Origin: Desulfovibrio sp. UBA2564
Lineage (GTDB): Bacteria; Desulfobacterota; Desulfovibrionia; Desulfovibrionales; Desulfovibrionaceae
Direction: 5' to 3'
Assembly: GCA_002340305.1 (NCBI GenBank)
Contig: DDLU01000121.1
Span: forward strand, 1-6,145
Length of the DNA stretch: 6,145 nucleotides
Below, piece after piece: positions 1 to 5,794 of the stretch (positions are counted from its first letter, which is position 1; every line of letters starts with the position of its first letter). The notes under the pieces are model-generated. The model saw nothing but the letters and a program-made list of their open reading frames with translations. It was not told the origin of the DNA and ran no database searches. The translations under genes and the position numbers were made by a program.

Positions 1-149
1 GCTTCCTTGAATTTTTCTTCAGCTTCTGCGTTGCCCGGATTACGGTCAGGATGAAACTCCATAGCCTTCTTGCGATAGGCTCTTTTGATTTCCCCTTCCT
101 GCGAATCGCGGGAAACTTCTAAGACTTCATAGTAACAACGTTTTGACAT
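1..149 (-). CDS. dnaJ: DnaJ-family co-chaperone, N-terminal J-domain (partial, 3' part outside window)
   Basis: This is the start of a J-domain protein that stimulates the ATPase of DnaK (Hsp70) in cytoplasmic protein folding. Reading leftward from the ATG at 149, the protein begins MSKRCYYEVLEVSRDS, close to the classical DnaJ N-terminus. The basic helix II (KRAYRKKAMEF) and the diagnostic HPD tripeptide at residues 33-35 follow, then the start of helix III. About 49 codons are visible. The Gly/Phe linker, the zinc-finger region and the C-terminal substrate-binding domains lie beyond the window edge, so a full-length DnaJ (usually about 370 aa) cannot be told from a shorter J protein. The start lies 3 bp after the rpoZ stop with no clear Shine-Dalgarno of its own. 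Translation is therefore probably coupled to rpoZ. The J-domain call is very sure; the gene symbol is slightly less so. Confidence 0.88.
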   Translation of the reverse strand, partial: MSKRCYYEVLEVSRDSQEGEIKRAYRKKAMEFHPDRNPGNAEAEEKFKE

Positions 150-152
150 GAC

Positions 153-374
153 TTATTCGCTGCCGGGCTTTTTACCGTCAGCAGTGTGGTAGCTCTCGGG
201 AAGAACCTTGGTAGCGGCAATTTCCCTGAGCGCGGTTACGATTTCTTTGTTTTTGGATTCAACAAGAGGAGTGTAACCTTCACGGTACTGCTTCACTCTT
301 TTAATGGCCATCTGGACGATAAGGAATCTGTTACCAACCTCAGCCAGACAATCTTCAACTGTGATTCTTGCCAT
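153..374 (-). CDS. rpoZ: DNA-directed RNA polymerase omega subunit
   Basis: The 73-residue protein matches RpoZ, the small subunit that helps fold and hold beta-prime in the RNA polymerase core. Family hallmarks are MARITVEDC at the N-terminus, GNRF at residues 14-17 followed by a hydrophobic helix, the basic stretch IKRVKQYREG, and KNKEIVTALREIA, which matches the conserved 'K..V.ALREI' segment. The length is at the short end for the family (E. coli omega is 91 aa); the poorly conserved acidic tail is trimmed. The ATG at 374 is supported by a good ribosome binding site, GGAGAT on the minus strand at 383-378, ending three bases before the start codon. The gene lies 43 bp after the DUF4340 gene and 3 bp before dnaJ on the same strand, so the three are probably co-transcribed. 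Confidence 0.96.
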   Translation of the reverse strand: MARITVEDCLAEVGNRFLIVQMAIKRVKQYREGYTPLVESKNKEIVTALREIAATKVLPESYHTADGKKPGSE

Positions 375-397
375 GCGATCTCCAACACAATGGTTTT

Positions 398-412
398 ACC
401 GGGAGTCCCGGT
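398..412. repeat. Short perfect inverted repeat between the DUF4340 gene and rpoZ
   Basis: ACCGGG and CCCGGT form a perfect 6-bp stem with a 3-base loop in the 43-bp gap upstream of rpoZ. On the minus strand, the direction of the operon, the hairpin is followed by AAAA and not by a U-run, so it is not a standard terminator for DUF4340-rpoZ read-through. On the plus strand it is followed by a T-rich stretch and could end antisense transcription. It could also be an RNA processing or stability element that sets the DUF4340-to-rpoZ ratio. Its role is not known from sequence. Confidence 0.45.
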
Positions 413-417
413 TATTT

Positions 418-1737
418 TTATTTTCTGAGAGGAATCTGGCCCTGTAGGTCTTCAAGCAACTTATCTGACACAGGATAGTATCCGCTATCATTACTTAAAG
501 AAAGCCAGCATTGACCGTCGGGAAGTTCCGGATCAGAATAAAAGGACACTGTAACGACTTGTGCGCCGTTTTCGTCCAGTAACTCCAGATCCATCATTTT
601 TTCGGAAGTCTCCGAAAGTGTTGCCACCGGTTCCGCCTCGAATTTTAATTCATTAAGTCGCCAGAGGGACATGTCAATGCCCAGCAGCGGCTTTTTATCC
701 TCAAAATTGATCCAGCTTTTATCGGATTTAATCCCGGTAAAAGTCTGGTTGCCCTGTACAACCCTTACAGATCCAAGCTTTCCGGTAGCGATGGAAACAA
801 CGTTCCGCTGGCGCATTGCAAAAGCTTTTTTATCCAGTTGCTCGTAATGTTCTTTACTCAGCACCAGATATCCGTTCTGGGATGACGAACGGGCAAAATA
901 AATGTTTTCACCTTCACCCGGCTCGAAGACTCGAAGAGTTTCAACTTTTTTTCCGGGCAGCATAATTTCGATATTCAGCAGGACCCTGCGGTCCTTGCCG
1001 GGAATATCGGCAACAATTCCTTTGGCAGGAACTTCAAGCAGAGAGTGCAGAAAAAGGTCAACATCCCCACTGCTACTCTTCTTTCCACTAAGAGGTGCGG
1101 GAAATGTAAACAGGAACACCCCGTCCTTACGGGCCAATGTCCACGAAAAGGACCCGCCATATCCTAATGAAATCGATATAACCTCATCCGGCTTACCTGA
1201 AACCAGCTGAAGGTCGTAATATTGTCCGGCCGGATATCCGCACCGTTCAACAAAATCTTTACCAAGTAGAAAAAGACTCCCTTTTTCCTTGGAATTCAGA
1301 GCGTAATAGCCTTTACCGGAAGCACTTTCAGCACCGACAGTAATAGCCAGTTCCTGACCGCCGCCAACAGCAATTCGCACGACAGGTGATTCGAAACCGT
1401 ACTCACCGGGAAGAACTTCATCGACATCCCCCATAAACCGCAAAGCTTTATCCTGCGCGAGCATATCAAGCAGCGATGTAACTTTCGCAAGATCGGCTTC
1501 AACAGTGCCATTCCAACCATGCTGAACAACACCCCAACCGTCAGTCCTGCGCACAAGGGAAAAACAATCCTGATCCAACGAGCACACGTCAAGCCTGTCC
1601 ACCTGTTCTTTATCAAGGACAGGCCAAACAGGCTCAGCTCGTTCAACCGGCTTTTCCGGCGAACTTAAATAAAAGGCTCCGCAAACAATGGAGACCAGAG
1701 TCAAAAATATAAAAAACCTTTTCAGCACAAACAGCAC
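418..1737 (-). CDS. Membrane-anchored DUF4340-domain protein, function unknown
   Basis: This 439-residue protein has a hydrophobic N-terminal segment at about residues 4-24, after a short LKR basic stretch. It looks like an uncleaved anchor or signal peptide that puts the rest in the periplasm. The Cys at 19 is not in a proper lipobox (the residue before it is Val), so a lipoprotein is unlikely. The body matches the DUF4340 pattern: a basic/Trp strand (RRTDGWGVV), a helix (LAKVTSLLDML), EYGFESPVVRI at 112-122, then a Gly-rich turn, KGYYAL and LFLLGKDF. This layout recurs twice more (see findings). Members of DUF4340 often lie beside GldF/GldG-like ABC transporter genes. None is seen here; the gene leads into rpoZ and dnaJ. 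The first possible start is GTG at 1737; a GTG three codons on (1728) has the better ribosome binding site. C52 and C58 could form a disulfide. No enzymatic motif is visible. Confidence 0.82.
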   Translation of the reverse strand: MLFVLKRFFIFLTLVSIVCGAFYLSSPEKPVERAEPVWPVLDKEQVDRLDVCSLDQDCFSLVRRTDGWGVVQHGWNGTVEADLAKVTSLLDMLAQDKALRFMGDVDEVLPGEYGFESPVVRIAVGGGQELAITVGAESASGKGYYALNSKEKGSLFLLGKDFVERCGYPAGQYYDLQLVSGKPDEVISISLGYGGSFSWTLARKDGVFLFTFPAPLSGKKSSSGDVDLFLHSLLEVPAKGIVADIPGKDRRVLLNIEIMLPGKKVETLRVFEPGEGENIYFARSSSQNGYLVLSKEHYEQLDKKAFAMRQRNVVSIATGKLGSVRVVQGNQTFTGIKSDKSWINFEDKKPLLGIDMSLWRLNELKFEAEPVATLSETSEKMMDLELLDENGAQVVTVSFYSDPELPDGQCWLSLSNDSGYYPVSDKLLEDLQGQIPLRK

Positions 1738-1740
1738 CTT
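1735..1740 (-). promoter_or_regulatory. Shine-Dalgarno-like site favouring a start at 1728
   Basis: On the minus strand AAGGTG lies 6 bases upstream of an in-frame GTG at 1728-1726. The upstream GTG at 1737-1735 is part of this same motif and has no convincing purine-rich site at the right distance of its own. The DUF4340 protein may therefore begin at 1728, giving 436 residues starting MLKRFFIF. The membrane anchor is kept either way. Confidence 0.45.
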
Positions 1741-1786
1741 GGGATTACCAGACTCACGACACTATTCAACAACGGAGCAATTTGCT

Positions 1787-1815
1787 AAAATAAGAGATAT
1801 AAACTTGCATGTCAA
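1787..1815 (-). promoter_or_regulatory. Sigma-70-type promoter for the DUF4340-rpoZ-dnaJ operon
   Basis: Reading leftward, a perfect -35 box TTGACA (1815-1810) is followed by a 17-bp spacer and a -10 box TATTTT (1792-1787, four of six consensus positions). The expected transcription start is near 1780, giving a leader of about 43 bases before the first GTG. The position, orientation and ideal spacing fit a housekeeping promoter driving the whole leftward operon. Confidence 0.68.
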
Positions 1816-1842
1816 CCTATTTTAAGGCAGGATCCCTATCCC

Positions 1843-1865
1843 GCCGGTCTGAAATAGCAACCGGC
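1843..1865. repeat. Interrupted palindrome in the divergent spacer
   Basis: GCCGGT (1843-1848) and ACCGGC (1860-1865) form a perfect 6-bp inverted repeat around an 11-base centre. It sits between the leftward DUF4340 promoter and the rightward TtcA-like gene, roughly 63-85 bases upstream of the predicted leftward transcription start. It could be a dimeric regulator site or a leader hairpin of the rightward gene. The rest of the 198-bp spacer is AT-rich near 1870-1920. TATAAA at 1887-1892 is a possible -10 box, but I find no matching -35, so no rightward promoter is called. Confidence 0.35.
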
Positions 1866-1935
1866 ACCGATTTAGTATCAATAAATTATAAATACGATTT
1901 TTTCCACAACTTATTAGATATACCCGGAGCGAGCC

Positions 1936-2685
1936 ATGGCTAAATGGGGAAAACTGAGCTTTGCCCAAAAAAAATGCGTATCCACAGTAGGGATGCTCAT
2001 GCAAAAAACCGAAATGATTAAAGACGGAGACCGCATCGGCATCGCCGTATCCGGCGGAATGGACAGCTTTGTTCTTATCCGCACCATGCTTATTCGCCAG
2101 GCTATTATACCTTTTAATATAGAACTCATGGTTCTACACGTTAACCCCGGCTTCAAGCCCGAAAACCACACCCCGCTTACAGAATGGTGCAGAGACAACG
2201 GGGTTGCGTCCCACATTGAACTCACCGACTACGGCCCGAGAGCCCATAGCCCGGAAAACAAAAAAAAATCTGCATGTTTCTACTGTAGCCGCTTGAGACG
2301 CAAAAGACTCTTTGAACTCTGCGATCAATACAACCTGACCCACCTTGCACTGGGACATACAGCTGATGATCTCGTCACCACTTTTCACATGAACATGCTC
2401 CAAAGCGGGCGAGTTCAAGGACTGTCTGCGAATGAGCCGTTTTTTCAAGGAAAACTCAATGTTATCCGCCCCACTCTGATGCTCGAAAAAATATATATCA
2501 AAGCAGCCGCGCGCCAGTGGGAATTACCGATATGGGATAACAAATGCCCATCTAACGACAACACCAAGCGAAGCGAAATAAACAACTGGCTGGAAGAGGA
2601 ATGGCGCAAGCTACCAGGGGCGAGAAATAATACTTTTAATGCTTTAAGACGCTGGCAGCTTGACTTAAACACGAAAACATCTTAA
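1936..2685 (+). CDS. TtcA-like PP-loop ATPase, probable tRNA thiolation enzyme
   Basis: This 249-residue cytoplasmic protein belongs to the adenylating PP-loop ATPases. The PP-loop SGGMDS is at residues 39-44, preceded by the strand RIGIAVS. LHVNPGF at 67-73 fits the second strand of the alpha-hydrolase fold. CFYC at 114-117 runs into SRLRRKRLF, the CxxC-SRLRR signature of the TtcA/TtuA group. GHTADD at 140-145 is the usual ATPase-core motif, and a lone Cys204 (NKCPSND) is a candidate third ligand. In TtcA and TtuA three cysteines hold a [4Fe-4S] cluster used to thiolate tRNA (C32 in TtcA, T54 in TtuA). Here C114, C117 and C204 fit that role by inference. It is shorter than E. coli TtcA (311 aa), and Met replaces the Lys usual in the TtcA P-loop, so the exact tRNA target is open. 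The ATG has a good GGAG at 1926-1929, six bases upstream. Confidence 0.8.
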   Translation: MAKWGKLSFAQKKCVSTVGMLMQKTEMIKDGDRIGIAVSGGMDSFVLIRTMLIRQAIIPFNIELMVLHVNPGFKPENHTPLTEWCRDNGVASHIELTDYGPRAHSPENKKKSACFYCSRLRRKRLFELCDQYNLTHLALGHTADDLVTTFHMNMLQSGRVQGLSANEPFFQGKLNVIRPTLMLEKIYIKAAARQWELPIWDNKCPSNDNTKRSEINNWLEEEWRKLPGARNNTFNALRRWQLDLNTKTS

Positions 2686-2759
2686 AAATTTTTCAAATTT
2701 ATTGCGCCTTTTAACCAAAGACACTTAACGTCATAATTAAGCAAGGCCAAAGCTGAACC

Positions 2760-3665
2760 ATGCTATTAAAAAAATATCACGTAGTCATATTCAAAAATCC
2801 CTGCGACAATGCCCGTAAATTCCAGTTGCGCGGGTGGATCTTTTTCTTCATCTTCGCACTGATCGCAGGACTTGCCGGCGGCAATGTATATCTCTGGAAA
2901 TACTATCAAAACTATGCCGGACTTGAAAAAAATCTAAACCAAGCGGAAAAGGCTGTACAGGAGCAAAAAGCACAACTCCTCTCCCTTTCCCAGAAAATGA
3001 AAAACATCTCTCAGGACCTTGACCGTGTCCGTAACTTCGACTCTAAACTACGGGTAATGATCAACCTTGATCAAGGTAATGTTCAAAACGTAACTCCCAA
3101 AGGTGGATCGACCGGGGCTGATTTTTCAAAAAATTATCTCCCGCTGTATCGACAGGAACTTCTTGTCAGGAAAATGCATGATTTTCTTGCACAGCTTAGT
3201 ACTGAAGCAAAACTGGAAGAAGTTAGACAGCAGGAAATCATTCACTCCATGCGTTCTAAGCAGGATGCACTTGATGCGACTCCGTCGATCTGGCCTGTTG
3301 AAGGCTGGGTAACATCTCCCTTCGGCTGGCGAAGCTCTCCATTCACAGGAAAACGTGAATACCATAAAGGGATAGATATTTCGTGCCCTATTGGAACTCC
3401 AATCTATGCTCCGGCAAAAGGAACTGTATCATTTTCCGGAACTCAGGGGGGATACGGGAAGCTCATTAAAATCAACCATGGTGCCAATCTGGCAACCCGT
3501 TACGGGCATATGAAACAACAAATCGTTAAAAAAGGGCAGGTCGTTACTCGCGGGGAACTTATCGGTTATGCAGGTAATACCGGACGATCAACCGGACCTC
3601 ATGTCCATTATGAAGTAAGACTCGGAGGAGTTCCTGTTAATCCCATGCGTTACGTTCTCAACTAG
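2760..3665 (+). CDS. Membrane-anchored M23 (LytM-type) peptidoglycan endopeptidase
   Basis: The 301-residue protein has a short basic cytoplasmic N-terminus, one membrane segment at about residues 26-46, a periplasmic coiled coil at about 53-95 (LEKNLNQAEKAVQEQ and onward), a second helical stretch at about 125-170, and a C-terminal M23 domain from about 178. The zinc and catalytic residues are all present: HKGID gives H202 and D206, RYGH gives H250, and HVHYEV gives H281 and H283. It is thus likely an active metallo-endopeptidase that cuts peptide cross-links in the cell wall. The layout resembles MepM-like or SpoIIQ-like anchored peptidases, but I cannot assign a symbol. The ATG at 2760 has only a weak AAGG 13 bases upstream; the start is kept because the N-terminus gives a sensible anchor. 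It lies 74 bp after the TtcA-like gene, may share its transcript, and is closed by a strong terminator. Confidence 0.9.
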   Translation: MLLKKYHVVIFKNPCDNARKFQLRGWIFFFIFALIAGLAGGNVYLWKYYQNYAGLEKNLNQAEKAVQEQKAQLLSLSQKMKNISQDLDRVRNFDSKLRVMINLDQGNVQNVTPKGGSTGADFSKNYLPLYRQELLVRKMHDFLAQLSTEAKLEEVRQQEIIHSMRSKQDALDATPSIWPVEGWVTSPFGWRSSPFTGKREYHKGIDISCPIGTPIYAPAKGTVSFSGTQGGYGKLIKINHGANLATRYGHMKQQIVKKGQVVTRGELIGYAGNTGRSTGPHVHYEVRLGGVPVNPMRYVLN

Positions 3666-3692
3666 AAAATTTAGATAATTAATTGAAAGGCT

Positions 3693-3724
3693 AAAGCCCG
3701 TAAGACTAATCTTACGGGCTTTTT
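3693..3724 (+). terminator. Rho-independent terminator after the M23 peptidase gene
   Basis: AAAGCCCGTAAG (3693-3704) pairs perfectly with CTTACGGGCTTT (3711-3722) around a 6-base loop. The 3' arm runs into a stretch of five T (3720-3724). It begins 27 bases after the peptidase stop codon and separates the TtcA-like/M23 unit from the flagellar genes. The A-rich 5' side could also give weaker termination in the opposite direction. Confidence 0.93.
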
Positions 3725-3810
3725 CATTGAATTTGTTTACAAAAAACAACCCTGGACAGCAGTCATCCTTTGCCCTCTTCCCTTCTTGATGATAATAGAC
3801 TTTGCAGAAT

Positions 3811-3826
3811 GGGTCCTGATTTTGCA
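3811..3826 (+). promoter_or_regulatory. Candidate sigma-54 (RpoN) promoter for fliR-flhB-flhA
   Basis: GGGTCCTGATTTTGCA carries the GG (3812-3813), 10-base gap and GC (3824-3825) needed for a -24/-12 promoter. It matches nine of the thirteen defined positions of TGGCACGRNNNTTGCA, including the whole TTGCA half. The predicted start near 3837 would leave a leader of about 13 bases that still holds the fliR ribosome binding site GAGGA at 3841-3845. Many flagellar export genes in polarly flagellated bacteria use sigma-54, which fits the location. The -24 half is weak apart from GG, so this stays a candidate. Confidence 0.5.
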
Positions 3827-3849
3827 GACCTGTACTAAACGAGGACAGC

Positions 3850-4653
3850 ATGACTTTTTTTAATTTCAATCCCAGCGATCTGATGAGCTTTTACTTAACC
3901 CTGTTCAGGGTAAGTATCGTGCTGTTTCTTATGCCTTTTTTTGGTGGGAACTCCATCCCCAATCCAGTGAAAGCGGCCCTGACATTGGTTTTGACACTAG
4001 GCATCTGGCAACATGTACATTTTGACGGCAGCCTCATGCCTGCCAGCCCTTACAACATTGCCCTGATGATACTTGGAGAACTTGTACTCGGACTTGTTCT
4101 AGGAATATCAGTACATGTAATGTTCGCTGCAATCCAGACAGGTGGTAACCTGATCGGCGTGCAGATGGGTTTTTCCATGGTCAACGTTCTTGACCCGGTA
4201 ACAGGGGTCAACGAGGCCGTTACCGCCCATTTTTTGTATATGTGTGCCATTTTAGTTTTCTTAAGCATCAATGGTCATCTCTATTTAATGTCGGCCATGG
4301 TCGAAAGCTTCAAATATATTCCACCGGGACAAATTTTTATTTCATCCACACTTAGCAGCCAGATATTTACCATTTCCAAAGATCTTTTCGTGCTGGCAGT
4401 AAAAGTTGCCTCCCCCATCATTGCTACCATCTTTGTCGTTGACCTTGGTCTGGCTTTAATCAGCAAAATGGCCCCGCAAATGAACGTCCTGATGCTTGGT
4501 TTTCCGCTCAAAATTCTTGCCGGTTTCTTCGTTTTAAGTATGGTTTTTACCGTACTGGCCCTCTTTGTCGGTGAATTTGTAGCCGACCTGCCGCAATATT
4601 TATTAAGCATCATCAAAGCCGGAAGTCCTCCGGACTTGCCAATCAGTAACTAG
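3850..4653 (+). CDS. fliR: Flagellar type III export gate protein FliR
   Basis: This 267-residue polytopic inner-membrane protein matches FliR, which joins FliP and FliQ to form the helical export gate at the base of the flagellum. Hydrophobic segments lie at about residues 10-31, 40-53, 68-94, 126-147, 178-205 and 215-245. Family motifs are GNLIGVQMGF at 99-108, the DPVTG that follows at 115-119, and near the C-terminus APQMNV (208-213) with GFPLKI (217-222), the most conserved part of FliR and of its virulence homologues (SctT). The length is normal. The ATG at 3850 has GAGGA five bases upstream. It is first in a rightward cluster, 11 bp before flhB; fliP and fliQ, often adjacent, are not upstream in this window. 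Confidence 0.96.
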   Translation: MTFFNFNPSDLMSFYLTLFRVSIVLFLMPFFGGNSIPNPVKAALTLVLTLGIWQHVHFDGSLMPASPYNIALMILGELVLGLVLGISVHVMFAAIQTGGNLIGVQMGFSMVNVLDPVTGVNEAVTAHFLYMCAILVFLSINGHLYLMSAMVESFKYIPPGQIFISSTLSSQIFTISKDLFVLAVKVASPIIATIFVVDLGLALISKMAPQMNVLMLGFPLKILAGFFVLSMVFTVLALFVGEFVADLPQYLLSIIKAGSPPDLPISN

Positions 4654-4664
4654 GAGAGGGCACA

Positions 4665-5726
4665 ATGGCTAGCGATCCTAGTAAAACTGAGAAGGCGACA
4701 CCCAAACGAATCAAAAAAGCCCGAAAAGATGGGAGCGTTGCCAAAGGCGAAGAAATGGGTAAAATAATGACCCTTATCGCAGGTGTTATATGCCTGCGGG
4801 TCATTATGGATATGTACTACGAACAATTTTATGAAATATTCCAGTGGTTCTTCACCAAAGGGATATTTATTGATGTTGACAAACAATCAATTTACCAGCT
4901 CTTCCAGTGGTGTTCGCAAAAACTGGCAGTTATACTGCTCCCGCTTTTTCTTTTTATTGCTTTCATTGCATTTCTCGTCCTTCGCCTTCAGGTCGGCAAG
5001 TTATGGACGACAAAAGTCTTTAAGCCCAAATTTGGCAAAATGTTCAACCTGATCCAAGGCTTCAAGCGATTAATGTTCAATGTAAAAACAGTCATCAGAC
5101 TGGTCAAAAGTATGCTTTTCGCTATCATCGTCGGCATCGCCCCTTACATGATCATTAAAAATGAGGTTCATAACTTCCTGCCACTATTTTATTCAAGTGC
5201 ACATGAATTAGGCATCTACATACTGCAGATCGGCTACAAGATGGTTACCTATACCATGCTGCCTATGCTTGTTCTTGCATTGGCGGACCTTTGGTACCAG
5301 CGCTGGAACTATCAGGAAGACATGAAAATGACCAAGGACGAGGTCAAAGACGAACGCAAACAAGCCGAAGGCGACCCGAAGATTAAGCAGCAGCAGAAGC
5401 AAAAAATGATGGCAATTCTCCAAAAAAGGATGATGGCAGAAGTACCCAACGCCGATGTTGTCATCACCAACCCCACCCATTACGCCATTGCCTTGAAGTA
5501 TGATCCTATGGTAGCCCCTGCACCGTTGGTCCTTGCTAAAGGGATGAATAATGTCGCGCAGCGTATCAAAGAAATTGCCCGCGAAAACAAAGTACCGATC
5601 CGCGAAAACAAGCCCTTGGCACAGGCCTTGTATAAACAGGTTGAGATCGGTGACATTATCCCGGAAGAACTTTACAAAGCCGTTGCGGCAATACTTGCCA
5701 AACTGAACAAATTTACCCGCAAATAA
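4665..5726 (+). CDS. flhB: Flagellar export apparatus switch protein FlhB
   Basis: The 353-residue protein is FlhB, which wraps the export gate and switches secretion from rod/hook to filament substrates. The N-terminus has the family pattern KTEKATPKRIKKARKDG (7-23). Four hydrophobic segments follow at about 33-50, 86-108, 145-165 and 185-210. Then comes the charged linker (MTKDEVKDERKQAEGDP, residues 222-238) and the cytoplasmic domain. The self-cleavage motif NPTH is intact at 269-272, the same numbering as in Salmonella FlhB, followed by HYAIALKYD. The length is typical, with only a short tail after the conserved domain. The ATG at 4665 has a strong GGAGAGGG site that overlaps the fliR stop codon, so the two genes are likely translationally linked. 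Confidence 0.97.
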   Translation: MASDPSKTEKATPKRIKKARKDGSVAKGEEMGKIMTLIAGVICLRVIMDMYYEQFYEIFQWFFTKGIFIDVDKQSIYQLFQWCSQKLAVILLPLFLFIAFIAFLVLRLQVGKLWTTKVFKPKFGKMFNLIQGFKRLMFNVKTVIRLVKSMLFAIIVGIAPYMIIKNEVHNFLPLFYSSAHELGIYILQIGYKMVTYTMLPMLVLALADLWYQRWNYQEDMKMTKDEVKDERKQAEGDPKIKQQQKQKMMAILQKRMMAEVPNADVVITNPTHYAIALKYDPMVAPAPLVLAKGMNNVAQRIKEIARENKVPIRENKPLAQALYKQVEIGDIIPEELYKAVAAILAKLNKFTRK

Positions 5727-5734
5727 AGGCTTAA

Positions 5735-5787
5735 ACACCTCTTCCGGTGGGACCGACGATCACCAGAAACAGACCTGAAAGGGGTGT
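5735..5787 (+). promoter_or_regulatory. Possible RNA structure covering the flhA ribosome binding site
   Basis: In the 68-bp flhB-flhA gap, ACACCTCTT (5735-5743) can pair with AAGGGGTGT (5779-5787), nine base pairs with one G-U. The second arm contains the only good Shine-Dalgarno sequence of flhA (AAGGGG at 5779-5784, ten bases before the ATG). The first arm can instead form a small local hairpin, CACC (5736-5739) with GGTG (5746-5749), which would leave the binding site free. This suggests two alternative folds. It was found by eye only, without energy calculation. Confidence 0.35.
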
Positions 5788-5794
5788 CAAAATC

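Noticed and set aside
186..428. 80-codon plus-strand frame opposite rpoZ
   Set aside because: It is a shadow of the conserved omega subunit gene and resembles no known family.
902..1210. 102-codon plus-strand frame inside the DUF4340 gene
   Set aside because: Its Ser/Arg/Pro-rich composition is typical of an antisense frame, and the minus-strand gene has a continuous domain match.
1726..1737. Lipoprotein signal in the DUF4340 protein (Cys at residue 19)
   Set aside because: The residues before the Cys are SIV, and a lipobox needs a small residue (Gly, Ala or Ser) directly before Cys. A plain membrane anchor fits better.
2686..2759. Possible terminator or promoter between the TtcA-like and M23 genes
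   Set aside because: The only structures are an AAAAATTTTT palindrome and a weak CTTAA/TTAAG repeat (2724-2741). There is no GC stem with a T-run and no clear promoter boxes, so the two genes are treated as possibly co-transcribed.
3770..3796. Sigma-70-like promoter upstream of fliR (TTGCCC and GATAAT)
   Set aside because: The -10 box is good, but the spacer is only 15 bp and the -35 matches four of six positions. The GG-N10-GC element closer to fliR is the better candidate, though a weak second promoter is not excluded.
3588..3869. 93-codon minus-strand frame covering the M23-fliR gap
   Set aside because: It runs through the end of the peptidase gene, the strong terminator hairpin and the start of fliR, and shows no recognisable protein features. 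The gap is better explained by a terminator and a promoter.
5208..5738. 176-codon open frame on the minus strand across flhB
   Set aside because: It is fully antisense to a well-conserved gene, its product is a low-complexity Phe/Val/Leu-rich string with no family likeness, and no ribosome binding site stands out.
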